This document shows positions 55,991-64,000 of a stretch of DNA of 64,000 bases, in pieces. The position numbers were made by a program, and so were the translations under genes. The notes beneath the pieces are model-generated. The model was not told the DNA's origin and made no database searches. It saw only the letters and a program-made list of their open reading frames with translations. Source of the stretch: Crocinitomix sp. (lineage in GTDB: Bacteria; Bacteroidota; Bacteroidia; Flavobacteriales_D; Crocinitomicaceae); NCBI GenBank assembly GCA_013138735.1, contig WTCE01000085.1:1-64000 (forward strand), given 5' to 3'. The number at the start of each line of letters is the position of its first letter. The stretch's first letter is position 1.

Positions 55991-58900
55991 ATGGAAAGAA
56001 TCGAACCATATAAGCCAACCAATAAAGTACGAATTGTAACTGCTGCCTCACTTTTTGACGGACATGATGCCGCCATAAATATTATGCGCCGAATTATCCA
56101 GTCTACTGGCTGCGAAGTCATTCATTTAGGACATGATAGAAGCGTTGAAGAAGTTGTCAATTGTGCCATTCAAGAAGATGTGCAAGCAATTGCAATGACT
56201 TCATACCAAGGCGGACATATAGAGTATTTAAAATACATGTATGACTTGTTGAATGAAAAAGGAGCAGGACAAATTAAGATTTTTGCTGGTGGTGGTGGAA
56301 CGATTTTACCTGATGAGATTAAAGAATTGGAAGCTTACGGTATTACACGCATCTACCATCCTGATGATGGGCGTGAAATGGGCTTGCAAGGTATGATTAA
56401 CGATTTAGTTAAACGTGCAGATTTTCCAGTAGGAGAAAAGTTAGATGGTGAGGTGAATCATTTGGCAGAGAAAGAAGTGACGGCGATTGCACGCATGATT
56501 AGTGCCGCAGAAAACTATCCGGAAAACGCGGAAGCGGACATGGAAAAAGTACGCGAAATGGCTGCCAAGGTTGATACGCCAGTTCTTGGGATTACGGGAA
56601 CAGGTGGATCTGGGAAATCTTCATTAGTAGATGAATTAGTGCGTCGTTTTTTAGTTGATTTTAAAGACAAAACAATCGCAATCGTTTCGGTTGATCCAAG
56701 TAAACGTAAAACGGGTGGTGCGTTGTTAGGAGATCGAATTCGTATGAATGCTATAAAGAATGATCGTGTTTATATGCGCTCATTAGCAACACGCCAAAGT
56801 AATTTGGCATTGAGTAAGCATGTTTCAGAAGCCTTATTAATTCTAAAAGCAGCCCAATATGATTTAGTCATTTTGGAAACTTCAGGAATTGGGCAGTCTG
56901 ATACGGAAATAATGGACCATTCAGATGTTTCGTTATATGTAATGACACCAGAATTTGGTGCTGCTACTCAGCTTGAGAAAATTGACATGTTAGATTTTGC
57001 TGATATAGTTGCCATTAATAAGTTTGACAAACGTGGGGCTTTAGATGCAGTAAGAGATGTGAAAAAACAATATGTTCGGAATCATCAATTATGGGAAACT
57101 GATCATAATGATTTGCCAGTTTACGGAACAATAGCATCACAGTTCAATGATCCTGGAATGAATACGCTTTATAAAGCGATCATGGATAAAGTTGTGGAGA
57201 AAACAGCTGCAAAAGATTTGGTTTCTAAAATGGAAATAACGGCAGAAATGTCTGAGAAGATCTTTATTATTCCTCCCGCACGTTCACGCTATTTATCTGA
57301 AATTTCAGAGAATAATAGAAGTTATGATGCCGTTGCAGCCACGCAAGAAGAGGTAGCACAGAAATTGTACGGAATTAATAAAACCATTGAATCGGTTACT
57401 GGACAAAAGGTTGAACTAAACAGCATTGGTATTAATGATGAAGGTTTAACTGCAGATAATCCTGAGTTTTTATCCTTATTATTAAAAGAATTTGCACGAA
57501 CTAAAATGGATTTAGATCCCTATAATTGGGAGCATATTCTAAACTGGAATGCAAAAGTTAAATGCTATAAAGATCCTGTCTATTCATTTAAGGTAAGGGA
57601 TAAAGAAATTAATATTGAAACACATACCAAATCCCTTTCACAATCAGATATTCCTAAAATTGCATTGCCAAAATATGCGGCTTGGGGTGATTTATTGAAA
57701 TGGATTTTACAAGAAAATGTACCGGGTGAATTCCCGTATACTGCAGGACTTTATCCATTCAAAAGAACAGGAGAAGATCCAACACGAATGTTTGCTGGTG
57801 AAGGTGGACCAGAGAGAACTAATAAAAGATTCCACTATGTAAGTTTAGGAATGCCTGCAAAGCGTTTGTCTACTGCCTTTGATTCGGTTACGCTATATGG
57901 AAATGATCCGGCAGTGAGACCAGATATTTATGGTAAAGTAGGGAACTCAGGAGTTTCTATTTGCTGTTTAGATGATGCCAAAAAATTATATTCAGGATTT
58001 GATTTATCACATTCATTGACTTCGGTATCCATGACTATAAATGGTCCTGCACCAATGTTGTTAGGATTCTTTATGAATGCGGCAATTGATCAAAATTGTG
58101 AAAAACACATTATAGAAAACGGATTAGAGGCTGCGGTTGAAGCAGCAATCGCAAAAATCTACAAGGATAAAGGTGTAAAGCGCCCTGCTTATCAAGGTGA
58201 CTTGCCAGAAGGAAACAACGGTTTAGGTTTAATGCTATTGGGCGTTACTGGTGACCAAGTTTTACCAGCAGACATTTACAGCAAAATTAAAATAGACACA
58301 TTAGCGCAAGTTCGTGGAACCGTGCAGGCAGATATCTTGAAAGAAGATCAGGCGCAAAACACATGCATTTTCTCAACTGAATTTGCCCTCAGGTTAATGG
58401 GGGATGTGCAAGAGTATTTTATTGATAACGGAGTGCGTAATTTCTATTCTGTTTCAATATCTGGATACCACATTGCAGAAGCGGGTGCAAATCCAATTAC
58501 GCAATTGGCATTGACTTTAGCAAATGGATTTACGTATGTTGAGTATTATTTAAGTAGAGGAATGGACATTAATAAGTTTGGTCCCAACCTTTCTTTCTTC
58601 TTCTCAAACGGAATTGATCCTGAATATGCAGTTATTGGGCGAGTAGCACGTAAAATATGGTCAAAAGCCATGAAGAATAAATACAAAGCGAATCCGCGTG
58701 CGCAAATGCTAAAATATCACATTCAAACTTCTGGTCGGTCATTGCATGCACAAGAAATTGACTTTAACGATATTCGAACAACCTTGCAAGCGTTATATGC
58801 GATCAATGACAATTGTAATTCATTGCATACCAATGCTTATGACGAAGCTATAACAACACCTACAGAAGAATCTGTAAGACGTGCTATGGCCATTCAGTTG

Positions 58901-59413
58901 ATCATTAATAAAGAACTAGGCCTTTCGAAAAATGAAAATCCAATTCAAGGTGCTTTTATAATTGAAGAACTAACAGATTTGGTTGAGGAGGCTGTTTTGA
59001 TGGAATTTGATCGTATTACTGAACGTGGGGGAGTACTTGGTGCAATGGAAACCATGTATCAACGCAGTAAAATTCAAGAAGAGAGTTTGTATTATGAAAC
59101 GTTAAAACACAACGGTGAATTTCCAATTATTGGAGTGAATACGTTCTTGAGTAAAAATGGATCGCCGACTATTGTTCCTGAGGAAGTTATTCGTGCAACG
59201 GAAACTGAAAAGCAATACCAAATCACTATGCTTTCTGAATTGCAAAAAGCACATGCGGATAAGGTGGCTGAAACTTTAACTACCATTCAAAATGCTGCCG
59301 TGCAAAACGAAAACATTTTTGCACACTTAATGGAAGCGACTAAATTTTGCTCTTTGGGGCAGATCACGGAAGCATTGTTTCAAGTAGGAGGTCAGTACCG
59401 TAGAAATATGTAG
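55991..59413 (+). CDS. icmF: Fused acyl-CoA mutase IcmF (B12-dependent, with GTPase chaperone)
   Basis: 1140 residues in the order of IcmF: an N-terminal cobalamin-binding domain (about 1-145, [10 protein letters not shown]), a MeaB/ArgK-type P-loop GTPase (about 190-430, [10 protein letters not shown] at about 203), and a C-terminal mutase large domain (about 540-1140). IcmF interconverts isobutyryl-CoA and n-butyryl-CoA, and related forms act on isovaleryl-CoA; methylmalonyl-CoA activity is weak. Sequence alone does not settle which acyl-CoA it prefers. The GTPase in the same chain protects or reloads the cofactor. The preceding promoter and following terminator delimit a single-gene transcript. 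Confidence 0.95.
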   Translation: MERIEPYKPTNKVRIVTAASLFDGHDAAINIMRRIIQSTGCEVIHLGHDRSVEEVVNCAIQEDVQAIAMTSYQGGHIEYLKYMYDLLNEKGAGQIKIFAGGGGTILPDEIKELEAYGITRIYHPDDGREMGLQGMINDLVKRADFPVGEKLDGEVNHLAEKEVTAIARMISAAENYPENAEADMEKVREMAAKVDTPVLGITGTGGSGKSSLVDELVRRFLVDFKDKTIAIVSVDPSKRKTGGALLGDRIRMNAIKNDRVYMRSLATRQSNLALSKHVSEALLILKAAQYDLVILETSGIGQSDTEIMDHSDVSLYVMTPEFGAATQLEKIDMLDFADIVAINKFDKRGALDAVRDVKKQYVRNHQLWETDHNDLPVYGTIASQFNDPGMNTLYKAIMDKVVEKTAAKDLVSKMEITAEMSEKIFIIPPARSRYLSEISENNRSYDAVAATQEEVAQKLYGINKTIESVTGQKVELNSIGINDEGLTADNPEFLSLLLKEFARTKMDLDPYNWEHILNWNAKVKCYKDPVYSFKVRDKEINIETHTKSLSQSDIPKIALPKYAAWGDLLKWILQENVPGEFPYTAGLYPFKRTGEDPTRMFAGEGGPERTNKRFHYVSLGMPAKRLSTAFDSVTLYGNDPAVRPDIYGKVGNSGVSICCLDDAKKLYSGFDLSHSLTSVSMTINGPAPMLLGFFMNAAIDQNCEKHIIENGLEAAVEAAIAKIYKDKGVKRPAYQGDLPEGNNGLGLMLLGVTGDQVLPADIYSKIKIDTLAQVRGTVQADILKEDQAQNTCIFSTEFALRLMGDVQEYFIDNGVRNFYSVSISGYHIAEAGANPITQLALTLANGFTYVEYYLSRGMDINKFGPNLSFFFSNGIDPEYAVIGRVARKIWSKAMKNKYKANPRAQMLKYHIQTSGRSLHAQEIDFNDIRTTLQALYAINDNCNSLHTNAYDEAITTPTEESVRRAMAIQLIINKELGLSKNENPIQGAFIIEELTDLVEEAVLMEFDRITERGGVLGAMETMYQRSKIQEESLYYETLKHNGEFPIIGVNTFLSKNGSPTIVPEEVIRATETEKQYQITMLSELQKAHADKVAETLTTIQNAAVQNENIFAHLMEATKFCSLGQITEALFQVGGQYRRNM

Positions 59414-59428
59414 CCGCGAGCGGCTTTT
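59412..59428 (+). terminator. Short intrinsic terminator after icmF
   Basis: AGCCG-CGAG-CGGCT forms a 5-bp GC-rich stem followed by TTTT. It starts within the TAG stop codon of icmF. Small but GC-rich. Confidence 0.65.
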
Positions 59429-59436
59429 ATTACGAT

Positions 59437-59468
59437 TTGATGTAGTTATATAAAGTTGATTAACTTTG
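59437..59468 (+). promoter_or_regulatory. Promoter TTG-N21-TAACTTTG for the ATPase cassette
   Basis: TTG at 59437-59439 and a perfect -7 TAACTTTG at 59461-59468; spacer 21 bases, slightly long. The -7 element ends 7 bases before the ATG at 59476, so the transcript would be leaderless or nearly so. Confidence 0.65.
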
Positions 59469-59475
59469 ATTTAAG

Positions 59476-60816
59476 ATGAAGGCAACGCTAATTGTTAAAA
59501 ATTTTGGACCCATTGAACATGCGGAATTGGATTTGCGTAATGTAAATGTGTTTATTGGACCGCAGGCAAGCGGGAAAAGTACATTGGCGAAGTTGTACAC
59601 GATTTGTAAGTCGCCTTTGAGTTTTTTGGATGATTCCGATATTTTAACTCTGAATAAAATAAATAATAGTGGCAATAAAAGTTTCGAAGCTTTAAAATTT
59701 GAGAGTGCTTTGGAAGACTTAAATATTTTGAATTTCTTGAACAAGACCTCAGTTGTAGAATTTGAATCCGAGCTACATTATTTTAAGTATTCCAGAGGGA
59801 AGATAGGTTTTGAAAGAAAACTTGAGGCGATCATAAGAGAGTTAGATAGACAGATAGTTATAGGGGATTTGGTCGGAGCGAAAGAGGTTATAGTTTTATT
59901 CAGTGAAAACATTTTGAGCTTTAACATAGACGCTATGATGTCCATATTTAAAATTCGAAAGAAGAGACCACCGAAAACCTATGATGAATTTTTCAAATTC
60001 ACGAAACAGTTTAATTTTAAATCAGAAACATTTAGTGTTATTGAATTAGAGCGATTGAGTGAGGATTTAGAAAGGTGTGAGCAGAATATGCTTTCTCAAA
60101 CGGCTAATTACATACCTGCCGAACGTGTTTTGATCCCTATATTAAAAGGGGCAACTTTTGGATTGATGCAACATAATGTTGCAATTCCTAAGCATATTTT
60201 AAATTTCGCTGCTACTTACGAGAGAGCCACTAGTAAGGTGAAAGAATTGGACTTATCATTTATAAAAAACGGACTATCTTATCGGCAAGTCAATGGTGTT
60301 GATCATATTTTTTTCTCACCAAAAAGAAGTGTAACACTTGCCGAATCAGCAACTGGTTTACAAAGTTTAATCCCACTTTTACTACCAATAAAATTTGATT
60401 CTGAAGCCCGCAGCCGTTCTTATGTTATTGAAGAGCCTGAAATTAATTTATTTCCTAAGGCACAATATAATTTAATGAAGTATTTGGAGGAAGAACGTAG
60501 AGACGGAACATTAGATTCAACATTTTCACATACCTACACTACACATAGTCCATATATATTATCTGCTTTTAATAATATGCTTTACGCATTCAAAAAATGG
60601 AATGATTCAGACAAGTCTGTAGCCATGAAAGAAGAACTGGGGATGGTATTGCCAAAGGCTAACTGGCTAAACCCAGAAAATTTCAACGCCTATTCAATCC
60701 AAGACGGAACTGCGATTCAAATCCTAGATCGAGAACTAGGTTTAATAGGAGAAAATGTGATTGACGAAATTTCGGATGAAATGAGTGATGATTTTGATCG
60801 ATTGATGGATATTTAA
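59476..60816 (+). CDS. ABC/SMC-type ATPase (OLD-like, AAA_21/AAA_15 type)
   Basis: 446 residues. Walker A GPQASGKST (28-36), a long helical insertion (about 60-215), an ABC signature-like SATGLQS (about 288-297), Walker B YVIEEPEINLFP (about 314-326) and an H-loop TTHSPYILS (about 355-362). These are lone-domain ABC-type ATPases common in anti-phage and genome-conflict systems such as OLD nucleases, Septu PtuA and PARIS AriA, here without a fused Toprim. It is the first gene of a cassette with a PD-(D/E)XK-like protein and a membrane protein. The role in defence is inferred from family and context, not shown. Confidence 0.85.
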   Translation: MKATLIVKNFGPIEHAELDLRNVNVFIGPQASGKSTLAKLYTICKSPLSFLDDSDILTLNKINNSGNKSFEALKFESALEDLNILNFLNKTSVVEFESELHYFKYSRGKIGFERKLEAIIRELDRQIVIGDLVGAKEVIVLFSENILSFNIDAMMSIFKIRKKRPPKTYDEFFKFTKQFNFKSETFSVIELERLSEDLERCEQNMLSQTANYIPAERVLIPILKGATFGLMQHNVAIPKHILNFAATYERATSKVKELDLSFIKNGLSYRQVNGVDHIFFSPKRSVTLAESATGLQSLIPLLLPIKFDSEARSRSYVIEEPEINLFPKAQYNLMKYLEEERRDGTLDSTFSHTYTTHSPYILSAFNNMLYAFKKWNDSDKSVAMKEELGMVLPKANWLNPENFNAYSIQDGTAIQILDRELGLIGENVIDEISDEMSDDFDRLMDI

Positions 60817-61358
60817 TGCGCTCAGAAATCATTAAACATATTGGAACTTGTACGAATGCTAATTGCAAGTGTTCATCTATTAATGAACCTTTTGTTGAAA
60901 CTACAGCTCGCGAAGTATTTATTTTTGATGACGACAAAGAAGATAAATTACAACCTTGCCAACTAGTTGGTAAAGATGATAAACATCAAATTACAATATT
61001 GAATAAAGAGAAAAAGCCGTTCACATTTGTAAAGATAGATGCCTGCATCATTAATGATAAGGAAAAACGCTGTGATGCCTTAGTCTATAATGCGCGTCAA
61101 TTTTATTATGTTGAAATAAAAGATACAACTGTTAAAGGACGCAAACAAGCGCGAAAAAGAGCAGTTAAACAATTGGAAGCAACTATTTTGCGTATGAAAA
61201 GTGTCGACTTTAGCGGTCGCGAATTATTTGCCATCCATGGATTTGCAAGTCCTAAAAGTCGAATCATTAATGTTGGTAGCGCAATTAATAAGGTTCATTT
61301 TATGGAAAAATACGGCGTCAAATTAATGGAAGGACATGCCATTCCATTGGCCTATTAA
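60816..61358 (+). CDS. PD-(D/E)XK-like nuclease with N-terminal Cys cluster
   Basis: 180 residues; start and ATPase stop share one base (TAATG). An N-terminal Cys/His group (His8, Cys12, Cys17, Cys19) suggests a zinc site. The core shows the nuclease pattern: RCDALVYN (Asp87), then VEIKD (Glu100-x-Lys102), then a helix with QARKRAVKQLEAT. This is the spacing of the PD-(D/E)XK superfamily, so a metal-dependent nuclease is likely. I do not recognise the family. Coupled to the ATPase, it would be its effector; alternatively it could be a DNA- or RNA-binding regulator. Confidence 0.6.
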   Translation: MRSEIIKHIGTCTNANCKCSSINEPFVETTAREVFIFDDDKEDKLQPCQLVGKDDKHQITILNKEKKPFTFVKIDACIINDKEKRCDALVYNARQFYYVEIKDTTVKGRKQARKRAVKQLEATILRMKSVDFSGRELFAIHGFASPKSRIINVGSAINKVHFMEKYGVKLMEGHAIPLAY

Positions 61359-61370
61359 CCCCCTCAATAA

Positions 61371-62042
61371 ATGAGCCTTATACAGCAAAAGGTTAAGGAA
61401 GGCAGGCAATTATTGCATGAAGGTCGATTCCCTGATGCTATAATAGAATCCGTTAAAGAAAAACGCTTGCGTAAAGATGTTAGAAAAGGGATTTTTAAAT
61501 ATGATGTTCCTTTTGATCAAATCGATAAAGTTGAAAAGAAAAGACGCGCCAAACTTTTAAGGGTTCAGTTAAAACACACTTCCTACATTACTGCAAAGGA
61601 CAAGTTTGAAACAATTGCCGTCGTCATATTTATATTAGGATTAATCACCGCTATCACTGCTATGTTGGGAATGAATGAAAACCTCAATTTTGGTCTCTCT
61701 TCATTAGTAACTGGCGTTGCACTTTATATTATTGGTTTGAATGCAAAAATGGCATTTGAAAACATTAAAATATTGGTCTTTATTGCAAGTGCGGCAATTT
61801 TACTTGAATTTATTGCTTTTGGTTGGCCGCAAACTTATATGGAGTTTGTTTACAGTAACCCTGAAATGGTAAACAGTACTGTGGCAGGAGCAAAAGTAAG
61901 TGGGTTGTTTGTTATGCTCAACGGATCTACGCCAGCGGTCTATTTGTGTATGAAACTCATGTGTTTATTCTTACTATTAAATATTCATCTGACACAACAG
62001 AAATTTCACGAAGAAAAAGAAAAGTTTGAGCACAGTACTTAA
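61371..62042 (+). CDS. Polytopic membrane protein of unknown function
   Basis: 223 residues. A basic cytoplasmic N-terminus (about 1-80: KEKRLRKDVRKGIFKYDVP, KVEKKRRAKLLRVQ) precedes about five transmembrane segments (about 83-103, 110-127, 131-150, 175-195 and 195-212). The basic tail could meet nucleic acid or membrane lipid. It lies 12 bases after the nuclease-like gene and may be the third component of the cassette, possibly a membrane effector. No family recognised. Confidence 0.6.
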   Translation: MSLIQQKVKEGRQLLHEGRFPDAIIESVKEKRLRKDVRKGIFKYDVPFDQIDKVEKKRRAKLLRVQLKHTSYITAKDKFETIAVVIFILGLITAITAMLGMNENLNFGLSSLVTGVALYIIGLNAKMAFENIKILVFIASAAILLEFIAFGWPQTYMEFVYSNPEMVNSTVAGAKVSGLFVMLNGSTPAVYLCMKLMCLFLLLNIHLTQQKFHEEKEKFEHST

Positions 62043-62075
62043 AATCTTATACTTATTGATCGTGTCAATTCAACT

Positions 62076-62723
62076 TTACTTAATCGTCAAGACATAAACA
62101 GGTTTTTTCCTTTTCATACCTTGTGCACTGCTCACTATAATCTGGCTAAACTCTAATTGATTTCCTGATTTTAACGTTTTAATAAATTCAATTTGCTCCT
62201 TGGTTAAACGCGTATTTACATTCGGTTCAAAGGTTTTTATTATAACACCATTTTGATCTAATATATTCAGTTTAAATGCAGTTAAAACCTCATAATCTTT
62301 ATAGAAACCATCAATAATTAGGTTTAAATAGGCGTTTTTTAGGATGGTTTTTATTGCAACGGCGGTAGTTTCAATTTCACCGAGTTGCACCTTAACTGTG
62401 GGCGGATGCATCACCATAAAAAGTTCTTTCTGAACCAGCTCATCATTAATAAATAGACGGAGTGTATCCATATGCAATCGATACCTTGGTTTCAAAATAT
62501 AGGTGCTATCGTTCAGCTGTGTAACCGTTGAACCAGATGAGGTGAGGTAAGCATGTTTTACTTCAGACAAACCAGAAATAATAATTTCATTTTTACATCC
62601 CGCATAAACTAATTGATATTGCTGATCATGCAAATTATAATTTCCAAAAACATATTGGGTATAAGTATCCGTTGACAAAACAGCTGTTAAAATGAAGAGT
62701 ACTATGAATTTAAAATTGCTCAA
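62076..62723 (-). CDS. Secreted GldM C-terminal-domain-like protein
   Basis: 215 residues, signal peptide about 1-22. The body resembles the third and fourth periplasmic domains of GldM/PorM, the inner-membrane T9SS motor protein: YAGCKNEIIISGLSEV, STYILKPRYR, a VKVQLGEIETTAV linker, LNLIIDGFYKDYEVLTAFKL and the closing LTKEQIEFIKTLKSGNQLEF. GldM itself is about 500 residues with a transmembrane helix; this is a stand-alone secreted version. Role unknown, possibly a PorM-like adaptor or a domain recruited elsewhere. Confidence 0.6.
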   Translation of the reverse strand: MSNFKFIVLFILTAVLSTDTYTQYVFGNYNLHDQQYQLVYAGCKNEIIISGLSEVKHAYLTSSGSTVTQLNDSTYILKPRYRLHMDTLRLFINDELVQKELFMVMHPPTVKVQLGEIETTAVAIKTILKNAYLNLIIDGFYKDYEVLTAFKLNILDQNGVIIKTFEPNVNTRLTKEQIEFIKTLKSGNQLEFSQIIVSSAQGMKRKKPVYVLTIK

Positions 62724-62819
62724 ATTGGATATTTACGAGATTTAATGAACCTAAAGTATCAAAATCAAGGAAGGCAACCAAGATTATAACAGATTTATAA
62801 CAAATACACCTCGAATTAC

Positions 62820-63308
62820 TTAACCAGTGCCGTAATTTCCTGTTTTAGTAATGATTCCAACGGTATCTTTTGCATTTTTATATTCATAGTAATCCCAGCG
62901 GCCAACTTTGACTGAGTGAGCTTGCATATTAACGGACTTCCGTTTGATTTTAGTAGTTGTTGCAGGTACATATTGATAGTTGCCAACCATAATTTTCCTG
63001 CCCATTTGATCATATTCAATATAAATTCCATCATGATAATGATGAAAATATTCACCCGCAAAACGAATAATTCCAATCGAATTTTTTACGATAATGTAAT
63101 TGTGAAAACTTTTTTTAAAATAACCTTGGCCATTATAATAAAGCGAGTCGTTCATTTTGGCGATTTCTATTTGCGTCAATACTTTGCCTTGGCCGGGTCC
63201 ATTAATAGTGGCATATTTCCCGTGATTGTTAAATACAACGGTATCTACATTTTGAGCACAAAGCCCGGTTGAATAGATGATACAAAACAATAATAAACTT
63301 TTTTTCAT
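62820..63308 (-). CDS. Secreted YwqK/MORN-like repeat protein
   Basis: 162 residues, signal peptide 1-18 (ending CAQ). YwqK-type motifs: YNGQGYFKKSFHN, FAGEYFHHYHDGIYIEYDQMG and KVGRWDYYEYKNAK. Similar in type and size to the gene at 8287-8772. Function unknown. A shorter overlapping ORF in another frame is a shadow. Confidence 0.65.
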   Translation of the reverse strand: MKKSLLLFCIIYSTGLCAQNVDTVVFNNHGKYATINGPGQGKVLTQIEIAKMNDSLYYNGQGYFKKSFHNYIIVKNSIGIIRFAGEYFHHYHDGIYIEYDQMGRKIMVGNYQYVPATTTKIKRKSVNMQAHSVKVGRWDYYEYKNAKDTVGIITKTGNYGTG

Positions 63309-63469
63309 ATTTATTTATGTCATCTTTTAGATATGGTAACCAGTTCAATTACGCCAGTTATGCACGATTTAATTAAATTTTATACTAATTCATTGAGTAA
63401 TAGCTGTGAAAAACCATTAATTTTAGATAAATTGATAAAACGTGGCTCCCGCTATAACACTTTTATTTT

Positions 63470-64000
63470 TTGAAAAACAATAAACTCATCCAGGACAGAT
63501 TTAAAGAGGTCCTATTTCCTGCGCTCATTATGGGCGTGTTAACCAACGCTTATATTTCAACACTTCTTGTGATTTCTGGCGCTTATGAAGTTCTCATAAG
63601 TCCCATAATTGGTACAATAATATTTATAGGCGTGTACGTGCTTTTGAAAAGAGGATTGCTACAATCAAAGCCTGCTTTTTTCATTACTGCCTATACGGTT
63701 TTAATTGAAGTTATTGTTCATACCCATTTTTTAGGATGGGATTGCGGATTTTATTATTTCATGTTTCTCTTACCAATGGTGTTTTTAATAAACCCAGTTT
63801 GGAAATTGCTTGCTATTGTATTATTTAACGGGTCTATGGCTGCGAGTGCAGTTTTAATCTGGTATTTTTATCATAATAGTAGTGGGGTTTATCAGTCGAT
63901 AGGCATACAAAATGATTATATTAACTTTTTTAATGCAACGGGTACTGCAGGGATTGTTTTGGTGATTATGATTTATTATAGTCGAACAATCTATAAAAAG
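63470..64000 (+). CDS. Polytopic membrane protein, N-terminal fragment (cut by window edge)
   Basis: 177 codons are visible from a TTG at 63470; a later in-frame ATG is at 63530. About five or six hydrophobic segments are seen (for example PALIMGVLTNAYISTLLVI and GFYYFMFLLPMVFLIN), with the motif HFLGWDCGFYYFMF that recurs in membrane sensor domains of adenylate cyclases, diguanylate cyclases and histidine kinases. The effector domain would lie past the edge, so the type of signalling protein cannot be decided. Preceding stops exclude an earlier start. Confidence 0.55.
   Translation, partial: MKNNKLIQDRFKEVLFPALIMGVLTNAYISTLLVISGAYEVLISPIIGTIIFIGVYVLLKRGLLQSKPAFFITAYTVLIEVIVHTHFLGWDCGFYYFMFLLPMVFLINPVWKLLAIVLFNGSMAASAVLIWYFYHNSSGVYQSIGIQNDYINFFNATGTAGIVLVIMIYYSRTIYKK

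Noticed and set aside
62816-63076. An ORF overlapping the YwqK-like gene in a different frame.
   Set aside because: The main frame has a signal peptide and repeat motifs; the other has neither.

Overview
The window looks like a chromosomal segment of a low-GC, rod-type Bacteroidota bacterium, most likely a member of the Flavobacteriales (Crocinitomicaceae/Fluviicola-like). The evidence is direct: four secreted proteins end in type IX secretion (T9SS) type A sorting domains, two genes encode PorP/SprF-family T9SS proteins, several genes carry the Bacteroidota -7 promoter element TAnnTTTG, Shine-Dalgarno sequences are mostly absent, and lipoproteins and beta-barrel proteins are abundant. No rRNA, tRNA or CRISPR array was seen. 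Nearly all of the window is vertically inherited core or lineage-specific genome; a truncated IS3-type element lies at the left edge.

Layout. 1-127: end of an IS3-family element. 289-8212: two very large tandem T9SS-exported paralogs (BNR/sortilin-like repeats, GEVED domain, sorting domain). 8287-12663: secreted and lipoprotein genes and a tandem pair of PorP/SprF genes. 12674-17218 (minus): ispH-uvrB-hypothetical genes in overlapping array. 17287-19089: duplicated membrane-anchored thioredoxin-like genes around a Cys-containing small lipoprotein. 19092-23945: M20 peptidase, half-size TSUP permease and a TolB/Omp85-like outer-membrane protein. 24346-27881: small unknown protein, MBL-fold hydrolase, T9SS endonuclease I and M23 peptidase. 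28010-30842: alaS and a small membrane protein. 30837-33914 (minus): outer-membrane barrel protein, ECF sigma factor and an anti-sigma-like protein that appears to span both membranes. 34004-37947: two FKBP lipoproteins, DHH phosphoesterase and secreted proteins. 38063-43070: dapA, a hypothetical gene, ligA, a TerC family gene and mnmD. 43105-46777: lipoprotein, thioesterase, dnaA with DnaA-box-like sites upstream, a low-molecular-weight phosphatase and an RsmI-like methyltransferase. 46777-49659: a four-helix-bundle gene framed by degenerate repeats, DinB, YD-repeat protein and methyltransferase. 49740-55903: T9SS protein, AraC regulator, PAS-SpoIIE phosphatase, a decayed second AraC fragment, TPR protein and lipoprotein. 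55991-59413: icmF. 59476-62042: an ATPase, a PD-(D/E)XK-like protein and a membrane protein with their own promoter. 62076-63308: GldM-like and YwqK-like secreted proteins. 63470-64000: start of a polytopic membrane protein.

Functional themes. Envelope biology dominates: T9SS components and cargo, outer-membrane barrels, periplasmic folding factors, and trans-envelope signalling. The two most attractive candidates for undescribed biology are (i) the sigma factor with a one-chain inner-membrane-to-outer-membrane anti-sigma protein at 30837-33914, which resembles the dual-membrane-spanning (Dma) anti-sigma factors known from Bacteroides, and (ii) the ATPase/nuclease-like/membrane gene cassette at 59476-62042, which has the hallmarks of a conflict or defence system but matches no named system I recognise. 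Several tandem duplications (T9SS giants, PorP/SprF, thioredoxin-like, AraC remnant) show that local duplication followed by decay has shaped this region. Many start codons were moved from upstream TTG/GTG codons to ATG codons at signal peptides or conserved domain starts.
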